Assembly (NCBI RefSeq): GCF_009389715.1
Contig: NC_052407.1
Coordinates: 9,210,475-9,274,474, forward strand
Reading direction: 5' to 3'
DNA length: 64,000 nucleotides
Origin: Phoenix dactylifera
Taxonomy: Eukaryota; Streptophyta; Magnoliopsida; Arecales; Arecaceae
This document shows, piece after piece, positions 12,524-24,200 of this stretch (its first letter is position 1; the number at the start of each line of letters is the position of its first letter). Below the pieces are notes generated by a model, which saw only the letters and a program-made list of their open reading frames with translations, had not been told where the DNA came from and searched no databases. A program made the translations under genes and the position numbers.

Positions 12524-15500
12524 ATGCTGCGATCGTGCTTCTGGCCGCTGGAGCGGTGCTTTGGGAGGCTTGGCGGCGGGGATGGGCTCTTGTGGCACCT
12601 GGACCTCAAGCCCCACGCCACCGGCGACTTCTCGATCGCCGTCGTCCAGGCCAACAACTCCCTCGAGGACCAGGGCCAGGTGTTCACATCCCCCTCCGCC
12701 ACCTACGTCGGCGTATACGACGGCCACGGCGGCCCCGAGGCGTCCCGTTTCGTCAACAGCCACCTCTTCCCCTACCTCCACAGTACCGTCTCCTTCCCTC
12801 TTCCCCTCTATCCTATCATCAGAAACCCTTCTTGATGCGTTAATCGACCCTTTCCTCGACTCGGTCGTCAAAATCGATTTTTTATCTGATGTAATCTGGC
12901 CTTAATTGGGCAGAGTTCGCGACGGAGCAAGGGGGATTGTCTGCGGACGTGATAAAGAAGGCATTCGACGCGACGGAGGAGGACTTCTTGCATCTGGTGA
13001 AGCGATCATGGCTGTCGCGGCCCCAGATCGCGTCGGTGGGGTCGTGCTGCCTCGTGGGGGCGATCACGGACGATACGATCTACGTGGCGAACCTGGGGGA
13101 CTCTCGGGCCGTGCTCGGCCGCCGGAGCACCAACGGAAGGGCGGTGGTCGCCGAGCGGCTGTCCACCGACCACAACGTCGCCGTAGAGGAGGTCCGGAAG
13201 GAGCTCGCCGCGCTCCACCCGGACGATTCCCACATCGTGGTACACAGCCGAGGGGTCTGGCGGATTAAGGGGATCATTCAGGTGAGGAAACCCTTGCCCT
13301 CTTCTTTACCGTTTCTAATAATTTTCTTTTAATTTCTTAAATTTCTGTATTTATTAGGGTTTAATTTTTCCCTAGAGCTTATCATTTATCAACACAAGCT
13401 GCCATGGATGATAATTAGATTTGTTAAAAGCGTCACAATTTTCTTTTCCTGAAAAAAAAGGAAGGCACAAATTTTCAGATTTCTCTAAGTTTCGAGGTAT
13501 GATTTGTAGGGTAATGAGATTTATATAGGTATTGGAGTGTGCATTTGTTCTCTCATGTCAGCCTGTTATGAGTTCATGCAGAGTAGATACTATCGTATCT
13601 TGGAAGCAGACCAGAACATGATTTTGATTAGTTAACTGTTTATTGTCACGCATTCCTTGCAGAGCACAGAGTTTAGACTGTTGAAATTTATATTTTCTTG
13701 TTTCTCTGATTTATTTCTCATTTTATTTGCATTCATTTGGTTGAGATTTTTTGGGCTGAACTGCAGTTCTATACAGCAAATTCTAAAGCATGAATTTGAT
13801 GGTCTCGATGATTCGTGTCGATGATATGTGTTATTCTGGAGATGTTTTAAATTAAGAAAATGCCAAAGATCACCCTTTGGATCACTGCTTGGTTGACCGG
13901 TCTGATGTGGAAATGAGCTGAGCAGCAGGCAGGGATTGACGGACGCCACCGACCCTGCAGTGTACTGCTCCAATCCCTAACTGCTGCGTTAAACCAGTGA
14001 ACTGAGCAGTAATCTGACAGGTGAACAGTAGTGGTGCTCTTTTAACTATATCGCTGTATGGGCAACTTCTTTCATGTCTGTGCTTCATGACCTGTTTGTC
14101 AGTTGATAGTTTGCTTCATCATTATGTTGCCTAGCCCTATTAGTATGTTCATATAATTTCTCTAATCAGTGTTTAGTTCTGTTGGTAGAACTCTGACATG
14201 AAACTATCTTAGCATGGCTTTCTGTATTCCACTTAGATCATCTTATGTAATTAATATATGTGGTCAAATAGATTGGGGAATCAAACCATGTGATTGACCT
14301 TTGACATCTAAACTTCTTATATTAATTGATCCAGGAGAATCTTACACATTTCCTCATTGAGCTAACGGCCCAAGGTGAGATGGATTGGTTTTTGACTGAA
14401 AATGCTCCATGCAGATCAAGCTTTTTGCATAGAATCATTGAAATAGCAACCTACTAGTGGATGTCATTACTGCAGATGGATGTGAGACTATCAAATTAAT
14501 TAGTTTTTCCTTAATTCCTCAGTAGTTTTTCTTTTGGTTCTTGTAATACTGTCGTCCATTCTGAGTTCGAATTTGTTTTCTCCCCTTTTATGACTATTGT
14601 TTTTTAAATATCACCATTCCAATCAACTCATCTAATTTATTTTTATGTTTAGTTTCTACTGCTGTGATACTTGGGTATTGCCTATTGTTATCATAAGGTC
14701 AATCTTTCCAAACAGTATCTAATCTTTTGTTAGGTCGGTGGTGTGCTTGTGTCAAGATGCTTTAGTTCAGCTTGTTTTAAAAAAGCAATGTTCCTCTTCC
14801 AGGGTGAAATCCCAACCTTTTATGTCCTGTACATGGATGCATCTACACTGCATTCTTTTGTCATCATTGACTGGAAATCATTTTTTCAAAAGCAATAATG
14901 GTATGCATAACCTACTTTGGAGATTGAGGCATTATCATATTTTATGATGGTATGTGTCTTAAGCCGATAATTGCAACGAACTCCAGTGTATAGGCATTCA
15001 GTCTTTGACATGGATGGCCTTTTGGTGTTGTGGCTAAGAAAAGGTGTGGGCATTTCTTTCGACTTCGAGCATCTGCTTTATTATCAACATCATCATGCAA
15101 CACCATTTTTGATAATTGCATAGGCTAAATGACTTTGTGTAGCTTGGGTTATTATAACCTACTATTTAGTGCCGAGCTTTTCTTTTTCTCCTTCGAGAAA
15201 CAGCTAATAGATATTCTGAATTCAAGTTCATGAATTCTGTAGACAAATTTTTATCTTATTTGCACTTTATATTTTTTGGGCTTGGTTGGTCAGAGTTCTG
15301 AAGAGTGGGAGCTTTGGTGGCTGTGAGTTTGGGCTGCCAGCACCGTGTAAGACTCTGAGGGCTCTCCGTAGTTATAGCTCAAAGTGAAGAGATGATTGTC
15401 TTGATATTTTAGGCGACAATGTTGAGATTTTCTGTTTTGCATGCATAGTTAACATGCTTAATATGTGCCACCTGATATCTTCACATATGACATACGTTGT

Positions 15501-16403
15501 GGTTTGACTGACCTTAGCTGACTGCTTTAAACATGTAATCTTTAAAAATAACTCATATGAAATCTCTGACACTGTACAAATCAAATGGTTATGGCTTCTA
15601 ATGCATAAAGCTATGCATTGTTATCTATGATGTGCATGCATGAGGACTTTGGTCCTATATGAAATAAATTTTAAATGCAGATGAGAGATGACAGGTTTAC
15701 AATGAAAATGATTTATAGCTAACCCTGCTATCTGCCCTCTGGTCAGGTATCAAGGTCCATTGGAGATGTCTACCTGAAGAAACCCGAGTTCAGTAGGGAC
15801 CCATTATTCCAGCATTCTGTTTCTCCTATTCCATTGAAGCGAGCGGTTATGACTGCAGAGCCATCAATCCAGACCCATAAGCTTAAACCAAATGACTTAT
15901 TTTTGATATTTGCATCAGATGGGCTCTGGGAGCAATTAAGTGATGAGGCTGCAGTTGAGATAGTCTTCAAGAACCCAAGAGCAGTAAGCCCTCTTTTTTT
16001 TTCATTTCTTTATTCTAACATGTTGACCAATTTTTCGTATCTAATCATTCCCTTCTCGTAGCAATCTAAGCATTCCGCATTGATGTTAAAATTTTTGCAG
16101 GGAATAGCAAAGAGATTAGTGAGAGCTGCCATTAACGAGGCTGCAAGAAAAAGGGAAATGAGATACGATGATATAAAACGGATAGAGAAGGGAGTAAGGC
16201 GCCATTTTCATGATGATATCACTGTTATAGTGATCTATCTCGATCAGCACCGGCAAGGTGGTCAATCCAGATTTAATGTGAGGACTTACGACTGCACTAG
16301 CGCACCTGTCGATGTATTCTCTCTAAACTCTGATGAATCAGAAGACCCTCTTCGATCGGTAGGTTCAAAACTGGACGTACATGATTCCTACATACGTATA
16401 TGA
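12524..16403 (+). CDS. Protein phosphatase 2C, clade D type, four exons
   Basis: Exons 12524-12782, 12914-13281, 15747-15983 and 16101-16403 join in frame at GT-AG borders to give 388 aa ending TGA. The protein is a Mg/Mn-dependent Ser/Thr phosphatase. Metal-binding and catalytic motifs are all present: DGHGG at 66-70, GDSRA at 148-152, SRSIGD at 211-216, SDGLW at 266-270 and HDDIT at 325-329. The short N-terminus starting [13 protein letters not shown] and the total length fit plant clade D PP2Cs. In Arabidopsis these dephosphorylate plasma-membrane H+-ATPases and are inhibited by SAUR proteins; applying that role here is inference. The start is the first ATG in this frame, after a GC-rich leader. 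Intron 2 is long (2.46 kb). Exons 1-2 are strongly GC-rich, as often seen in monocots. No defects are seen. Confidence 0.95.
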
Positions 16404-17744
16404 AATGAGTTGTGTTGGATGTCACTTGCCCTTATAGCTGACACTAACAAAGGTGGTGAACAGAAGAGTTTTGAATAAGAATTTGAGATGTGGTGTACAT
16501 AATAATGTTTGTTGAGCTTGTTGACATGGATAAAATTTTTGGTGCTCATTACATTTTTTCCTTCTGTACATCAATTTTCTCTTATAGTTTTTGAGAGGGT
16601 TCTTTCATCGAATGCATTTGGATTTGGTTGTCAGAAAGTTGTCATCAGCTGTCCCTGAGTGCTTTTCTGTGACTTTGCACTTTGAAATAGGCTCAACCAA
16701 CCCTGGTCCCTGGCACCAGTACTTCTTTACAGATAGATTAACATGGTGGCCTTCGCTTTACCAGTACTCTGCCTCAAGCTTTGATCACGGAATTTGGTTG
16801 TTTTACTTGAGCTTCTTAAGCTTGCCTTGAGATAAAATGAACTATAACTTTATATTCACTTTACTCTTCTTTCATTTTCTCTGGTAATTAGAGCAACGAA
16901 GGGAATTCCAATTACATCCATTGCTGTTCATTCATCCAAGCTCTCAAACTCACCCCGTCATCCTGATTACAGAGTAGTTAAAGCCAGCCCACTCCACTGT
17001 TAATGTTGGCACTCCGATTATCACCGCTGCTGGGCACCACGACCACGACCATTAACGCTTAAAGACGAGACTAGCGCAAGCAAAGATGGAGGAGATAAAG
17101 AAAAGAAAAAAAGAAGGGGGAAAGGGCGCCTAACCAAGCAACCATTGTTGTTATCGGTCCATGTTGATAAAGCAAATTCATTCTTCTTAATCAACTTCTC
17201 TTGCAGTAAAGAGGTGAAAGTTTCGAGCAGCCATTATTCTTCTTATTTGGTCCATGTTGATAAGGCAAATTCATTCCTCCTCCTCAACTTCTCTTGCAAA
17301 AAGGAGATGAAAGTTTCGGGGCTGGACATATGCGTGATACAAAGACAATATCATTTAACACTTATGATTTTATAACTTTTTTCAATACTAGAAGTTATTT
17401 TTGTAGCATTCATGAATGTAATGCTTTCTTTAATGTTTCTTATGCTATGACAAGTTTAAATTATTTCTTCTGGTAAGTGTAGCAAGAGAGAGGAACGGGA
17501 GGAGCACAAAATGTTTAGAAAAAAAATACGGAGTCATCCTCTCAATTTTGGGCCAATCTCAAAGGCATCTTCTCACTTTTAAAAAGTTTCAAATAGATTC
17601 TTCATGTTTGCAAACTGTTTTAAACTAATCCTATTGTTCATGCATGACCATCACATAGTAAAATAAATTTATATTATGACCAACCTGCCCTTCGTATCAT
17701 AAAAATATCACCCGTCACATAGTGGTGTCAGGACTCACCTTACT
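16404..17744. other. PP2C 3' region and intergenic DNA
   Basis: The first few hundred bases are probably 3' UTR. A diverged direct duplication with a 93-bp offset lies at 17156-17340: both copies carry GGTCCATGTTGATAA, GCAAATTCATTC, CAACTTCTCTTGCA and GAAAGTTTCG. No other gene is recognised. Confidence 0.45.
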
Positions 17745-18075
17745 TCGACTGTTGGATCATCCATCGCACAAAATGTAAAGTGCTCCAAATTTCTTTATTC
17801 ATCTACATGCATAGATCTCAAGGCGACCAGTGCATAGCCAGAATTATCCATCTACCCAGCACAAATCTCAAAGCAACAAGGGGGATGATGTAGATTATTT
17901 ATCCGTCTACATAAATCTCAAAGCGACCATATGGATGATTCAGATTATTCATCCTTCTGCATGAATATTCAAACAAATAGGGGATGATCGAGATTGATCA
18001 TCCACTTGCACGTATATCTAAGTTTAGATTATTCATCTATTTGTATAGATCTCAAAGCTAGGCGGATGAATTAGA

Positions 18076-18560
18076 TTCGTGCGAAAAAAGAGATGGTGAG
18101 GGCTTTTCCTCCAATCTAGCCACTATTAGTGTTCCTTCCTTCTTCAATGGGGGGTTGTAGTTGTCGGAGATCTCAATGCAATCAATAGAGGCGAGAGGGC
18201 AAGTGAGCGGCGGGAGTGGGAGCTGTGGATCGTTCGAGCTCAAGAGATTGGGGTTTGGTGTAGTGAGAATGGATCGGGTTAGCTGGAGAGATCGAAACTA
18301 CACCACCCTAGAGATCATCGATGCAAAATTCGAAGTGGGAGATCAATAGATTAGAGAAAACTAGGGGGGAAATAGGGTTTGGGAGGATGGAGAGCCTTGG
18401 ATTTTGGAAAAAAGAGAGCAATTTGCGGAAGTTGAGGGGGATTAGCTCACCGATGTTTCCACGAGAGGCTCATGGTGCCGTCGTGTGTGCTCTCCATCGG
18501 CCATTGGCAACTTGGAGGAAGAGGAAGAAGAGGAGAAAAGGTGATTCGAAGGAGATGATG
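18076..18560. other. Gene-like insert of unknown origin
   Basis: This segment differs from the flanking minisatellite: it is more GC-rich and, on the minus strand, looks like a plant 5' leader and first exon, with CT-rich stretches and an open frame from 18243 down to 18058. No family is recognised. A captured gene fragment is possible. Confidence 0.25.
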
Positions 18561-18633
18561 CTTGCATAGATCTTAAAGCAACAATGGATGATCCAGACAT
18601 TCATTCACTTGCATAGGTCTCAAAGCAACTATA

Positions 18634-19117
18634 GGGCTCGTTTGGTTCGCGGCAAGCATTTTTCCTCCTAGGAATATGATTTTTGGGAAACAAATTTCCA
18701 GAAATAGGATGCCTAGGAAAGTACTTTTGGCATGTTTGATTGACCATGGGAAAGTGACAAATTTCCAAAGTGCTTATGTTTAGTTGGCCATCCACTTTCC
18801 TAGAAAAGTTATGTATAATTCCTATTATGCCCTTAATAAAAATTAGGTCTTTAATGCCTCTTTAATGCTTCTTTAATGCTAAAGGGTTTTTTTGGAAAAA
18901 ATTTAAAATAGAGTGATTCTCGTCCCATGTTTCTCATGGAAAAATAACTTTTCCATGCTTCTAATGGGAAAGCCATGAAATGTGGGAATCATATTCCCAT
19001 GGGAATACAACTTTTCCGTATCTTTCCTTTGAAAACTCCAACCAAACAAGAGGCATCTCATTATTTTCCTGTTGACCACACTTTCCTCCTTTCTTTTCCC
19101 GCGAACCAAACGAGCCC
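18634..19117 (-). mobile_element. Tourist-like MITE inserted in the minisatellite
   Basis: A 484-bp element with inverted ends GGGCTCGTTTGGTTCGCG and CGCGAACCAAACGAGCCC, flanked by the direct repeat ATA (18631-18633, 19118-19120). Removing it and one ATA restores a continuous minisatellite unit reading CAACTATAGATGAT, so both ends are firmly placed. Its interior matches the element at 8517-8950 in opposite orientation. Confidence 0.85.
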
Positions 19118-19290
19118 ATAGATGATTTAGATATTCATCTGCTTGCATAGATATCAAAACAACTACAAATGATTCAGATATTCATCTGTTTGCATAGATC
19201 TCAAAGCAACTGTGGACGATCTAAATGTTCAGCCGCCGACATGGATCTCACAGTAATTAGTGGATGTTCAAGATTGCTCATCCACCTAAA

Positions 19291-20990
19291 TATCAAGGCT
19301 CAATCTAATTAAATCAGGCCAAATCAAATGAACCTCCCACAACAATAAACTTACGATACAATTAGGTTTGGGATAACCTTGATATATTGAAAGATTTGAA
19401 GGTGCTGAGAAATCAAATGTGTATCACGGTGGCGACATTTTGATATTAAATCTTTAGCGATACTAGTTGCGTGGATTTTGTTTAGGGTCAAGCAAGGGAT
19501 CTAGTTTGTGTTTCTGTGTTGAAGGTTATTTCCGTTGGCATCAGTTATGACCTTTGTGCTCAGTTACTATATGCTTGGGATGCTTTATTCTCTATCTTGT
19601 CAAAGTTTTGTTGGCTTATGATAGGCACCAAGTAACTTTCAAAATTTTATAACTAAGTTGAAAATTAATTATTCTTACCTCTTAATCTCATCCTTTCTCA
19701 TCGATTTATGTTGTAAATTTATGAAATTAATGTATCTCAGTTGGTTGCCATTATTTTCTTCATCCAATTAACCCGAGTAAATATGTACTTTTGAACCTTT
19801 GCCACTCTTTGTCCTTCTTATTTATGTTTGTATTTTGTTTTTTTTTCTTTTATAATGAGATATTAGGTCCTTGTACGATACAGTTTATTAGGGTGTTTTT
19901 AAACTTTTGCCCAAGCATATTCCTCAATTCTTATGATTTTAATATTTTCTTCATCTAATTTCTCACTAAAATAACAACTTATTTAACCGAGAAGGTGAAT
20001 TTCCGATAATCTTGCTATTTAGTTTATAAAAATACCCCAAATTTTTATTTTCTTTTGCCATAACCTACAAAGCTATAGCTTTCTATCCTACCTAGAGAAG
20101 AATAAACTAAAAATTGAATAATTTTTCATACAAAAACTAATGTAGCTGAGCTAAAAAAGTGCTTCGTTGATGAAAAACTTTGATGGAAAAAGTCAAGCAA
20201 CTCGAATTTAAACTCTCCTATTACTATACTTTGTGCTAGTTTGAGAGAAATTAGTACCAAACATAGGTATACAAAATATAGTAAAACATTTATATAATGA
20301 TTTTTTTAGAAGTACTTTTGATATCACCTCATGTATTCATCGTACCAATATAGATATCAGTGATGGGCTGAATGGTAAAAAGGGCTCGACCAACTCTGTT
20401 TCATTTGCTCATATACCGTATTAATTCTCGACTCCCGCATCAACCTGCCGGGCGGTAATCTCACGGCTGATGGGAATATTTCTGCTCCAGATTTCCGTGT
20501 TTCACCGACTGTGCTAGTTTGTATATCATATGGACCAAGTTCAGATCCTTCTCACCACCGTCAGATCCATATCTAACGCTGCTGAAGCTCAGAATCACGT
20601 GACCCTTCCCGGCACCCAACTGCGTGGGACCTACGCAACTGGATCCCAGCAATGTTCGAAGCGCCTCCCGTTTACTTGCCGTTTGGTCATTCCCCTCGCC
20701 GTGGGCCAGCACTCTCTTACGGATACCCGTATCAAAATATCTATGCGATCTTCTAAGATCACCAACCATCCAATCAATCAACTTTTGCGGATCTTGACAC
20801 CAGCAAGAACGATCACGATAGCTTATCATGTCCGAGACTGACGGCCATCGAGAACCCGCATATTATTTTTATGATCTCCTACAAAAAGTTGGCGTTGTCC
20901 ATGGAACATCCCCTATCCCAAGAAAAGAGAAGGGAAAAAGAACCTATATTTTCACTCCCTTCACCACCAACTCACCCCCTTTCTTCCACC
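19291..20990. other. Intergenic, no gene recognised
   Basis: AT-rich to 20340, then more balanced. Positions 20461-20841 are open on both strands over more than 300 bp, but neither translation resembles a known family and no splice or start context stands out. Confidence 0.35.
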
Positions 20991-21033
20991 CCTCACTGCC
21001 TCAGTAAAATCGTAGCATCGGTCATGGGAGTGT

Positions 21034-21048
21034 GCATATAAAAAAAAG
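21034..21048 (+). promoter_or_regulatory. Putative TATA box of the SRFR1-like gene
   Basis: GCATATAAAAAAAGG lies about 200 bp before the start codon at 21239. The intervening sequence is CT-rich and GC-rich with an AGAGAGAGAAAG stretch, consistent with a plant 5' UTR. Confidence 0.4.
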
Positions 21049-21238
21049 GGGCGGCAATTAGAAAAGTGGATAGGGCAGAGGACCGGAGGAAAACCCCAAA
21101 TCTCCCCCTCGACCTCCCGTTCTTTTTTCTTGCCCGCTTTCGTGTGATCTCGTCTCCGCTCCCTTCGCCGACGAGCGGCCAAGGCGAATTTGGGAAAGCT
21201 CTTCGCCGCTTCTCGCCGAGAGAGAGAAAGAGCTCTCC

Positions 21239-24200
21239 ATGGCGTCCGCTAGCGAGAGGCTGGAGCTCGCCAAGCTCTGCAGCACTCGCAACTGGTCCAA
21301 GGCCATTCGCGTCCTCGACTCCCTCCTCGTCCAGTCCTCCTCGGTCCAGGACATCTGGTTGCCACCGATCTCCCCATTCTTCTCCCTTTCTGTTCTTTTT
21401 GTCTCGATATCTTGCTCCTCGTGGAGTTCGTCGATTTTTTTGTTGATCTTTGTTAAGAACTTAAGATCGAATCTCCCGAGGGAATATCGGAGTATTTATA
21501 ATTTGTTTTGGTTCTGCAGCAATCGAGCTTTTTGCTATAGCCAGTTGGAGTTACACAAACATGTGATCAAGGACTGTGACAGGGCACTGCAGCTAGATCC
21601 TAAGGCTCTTCAAGCTTATATCCTCAAAGGTTGGTCGATTCTACAAAACTTGGCTGCTCTAATTTCTTCATGGTTTATGTTTTAGTTTTTTGTTTCTTTT
21701 TGGGTTTTTGAAACATGAATTGCAAATCAGTGAGATACTTGCCATTTTGGATTCTTGTATTTTGCATTTGATTTCTCTGTTCTATAAAAGATATTAAAAA
21801 ACCCTAAAATTTGCACTGAAAACTGTAGTCCGAAACCAGAGCTTTTCATTTTCTGTTTGATCCCTAAACATGAATGTCGTCAACTAGTGGCAGAAATTTT
21901 GGTATGATTTGATAAACAATATTTGGATTTAACTAATTAGGAAATGTCAGCATCTGGGACAAATATAGATGGATAGGGTGGCTGGGCTGCTGAGCATTCA
22001 AACACTCCCATTCAATTTATGATTTTCAGTTGATGGTCGGTCCACTCTTAAAGTGGATCAGAAACTAGGTTCTTACTTCCGGTAAGTGCAAGTGTGAGAA
22101 TTCTAGTTTGAGAGGTTCTATCTTTAGTGCCTAAGTATTGGAGGAATCAAATGAGCATATGGTAGGAGTAAGCTTAATTTAACAATGGGAATAATCCATC
22201 AAGCTGGATCTCTAAGGTGAAAGGGTTTGTCAACTTCTAGTTGCGATGGGTTATCAGAAGGCCATCTTAGCATTCTTTTGTTTGGAAGGAACATCAAGCT
22301 AATGTCTTGGACAGACACAAGGTGGTTCTTCTATGGGATATCTCTAACAAAGGCATATTTCTGTGCTTTAGACTGATTGAGGATGATGGTTTTGACATGT
22401 TCAAATGGCAAAATGTTACAATCCTTATTGAGAAAAAAGGGCTCTTGGCTTCATAAATGCGCAACTGGTTTATCACCATAAGTCCTTAGGTTTTCTTAAT
22501 TTTCTTATCCAACGTCAAGGTTATCAATTGCCTAAAGTTTTGCTTATTTACTGTTGCAAATTCATGGAAATAGAAGGATACTATTCCAGGCTGATGGCTG
22601 GCATAAAAATGGTTGTGATATGGTGCTTGGGATTTAGTGTTCCTGACAATGGCCTAGCAAACTTCAAATTACTTGTGGATTCTTGCAGTGGTTAAATAAT
22701 TATATTCTTTGGAGCCTAGAGGGATGGTGCATCAGAATTGTTTGACTCAAGCTTGCTAATTGCCACTCTATGGAAAGGTTTCTTTGGTCCTGTAGCAAGA
22801 GTGTGAGACATGCCTTTCTGGATTATAATCTGCACATTTTTAAATGCTAAAAAGAACCCTTTGTTGGAGTAATTTACTTGATTGAGTTGGAAACATTACT
22901 GCTTTACCTCCAAACTGTGCACAAAATTATACTTTGGCAGAGCATATGTCATTGCTTACAAATGTTAGGAAAAACAAGCACTGATGCTCTATATATGAAT
23001 TTGTAATGTCCACCTTAATGAGACCACATGTGAGGCTTGCGGGTGTTTGAGGTTTATAAAGTTAAGTGGAAGTTTGTCTTTATTATGGAGCTTCTGGACG
23101 AAGGGATGGTTTAGGATACATTCCTTGTAGTGATGATTAAAGAGATACTTGATGAGTATACTACTAGCAAATGAGCACATCTCACACGCATGTGAGAGTT
23201 AATTATAAAGAAAGCATGAATAGAGATTAAAATTAAAAAAGAAACAAATTAAATACATAAAATTGAATTATAAAGAATACACAAATTTTAAAGTAAAAAT
23301 ATGAGATGCAAAATGCAAAAATAAGGGAAAATAATGAAAATAAATAAATATATAATATTGAAATTAGATAATCTTAAATACAACAAAAGTACAAACATGA
23401 AATAATAGAATCAATAAAGCATAAAAAGCATAAAAAAATACATATAAAGTATAAAATAGAATATTAAATGTATATTAGCTAAATTGAAGAAAAAAATAAA
23501 AAAAATAAAAAAATAAAAAAATAAAGATAAACTCTCAAAAAATATAAGTAAAATGAAAAAGATTATAACCTGGTTTTGTTTTTGGCGATCAAAGAGGAGC
23601 TCTTGGCAAGTATTAGAGGACCAAACTCACAATCTTTTGCTTAGAAGGGGCTTAGGGTGTGAAGAGAGTGACTTGGTCCAATTTAGGCAGATTGGATTGC
23701 AAAGGGGGAGAAAGAGAAGGGGCAGGAGGAAAGAGAGTAGATTGTGGGCACTTAAGTGAGATTTCATGTTTCTACATGCGGCAAGCGAGCGAGCGAGCGA
23801 GAGAGAGATGTTAGTGCAAACCATCTTCCCATTTATATATATGCTATTGTAATATAATTGTTCTACTTATGGTAAGATGAATTTGCATAGGAAATTTAGA
23901 CATCCATCATATGTTACATAAAATCCTAACAAATGGCTGTGATATTAATTTGAATGGGATAGAGGAGACGGATGTGCATGAGTGTGTGGTAAGATAAAGA
24001 GAGGCATCTATTTTTATGGTAAGATAAGGCATTAGTGTAATCTTGGTGAGGCATCTAAATATAGGCACTATATCTTCTTATTCTTCTAATTTTGCATGTC
24101 CGTGAGATGAGAAAGTGACATGAGGTACTAACAAAATATTTATTGGGCAAGATTATGCAGGGATTTTTTTTTTCCAAGTCAAGGATATTTAGAGAAAAAA

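Larger units (their letters stand above)
17745..19290. repeat. Degenerate minisatellite, interrupted
   Basis: A unit of about 55-65 bp recurs many times, with cores like CATAGATCTCAAAGCAAC and GATGATYCAGATTATTCATC. It occupies 17745-18075, 18560-18633 and 19118-19290. It is broken by a unique segment (18076-18560) and by a MITE (18634-19117). Units vary in length and sequence, so copy number cannot be fixed by eye. Confidence 0.65.

Noticed and set aside
12299..12871. A 190-residue minus-strand open frame opposite PP2C exon 1, and other-frame plus ORFs there
   Set aside because: GC-rich exon sequence suppresses stops in every frame. The PP2C frame has all motifs and proper splice sites; the others have none.
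16591..16830. 79-residue open frame after the PP2C stop codon
   Set aside because: It lies in the probable 3' UTR or flank, with no domain and no clear upstream promoter.
20461..20841. Overlapping open frames on both strands upstream of the SRFR1-like gene
   Set aside because: No family similarity, no codon or splice support; both strands being open suggests chance in a balanced-composition stretch.
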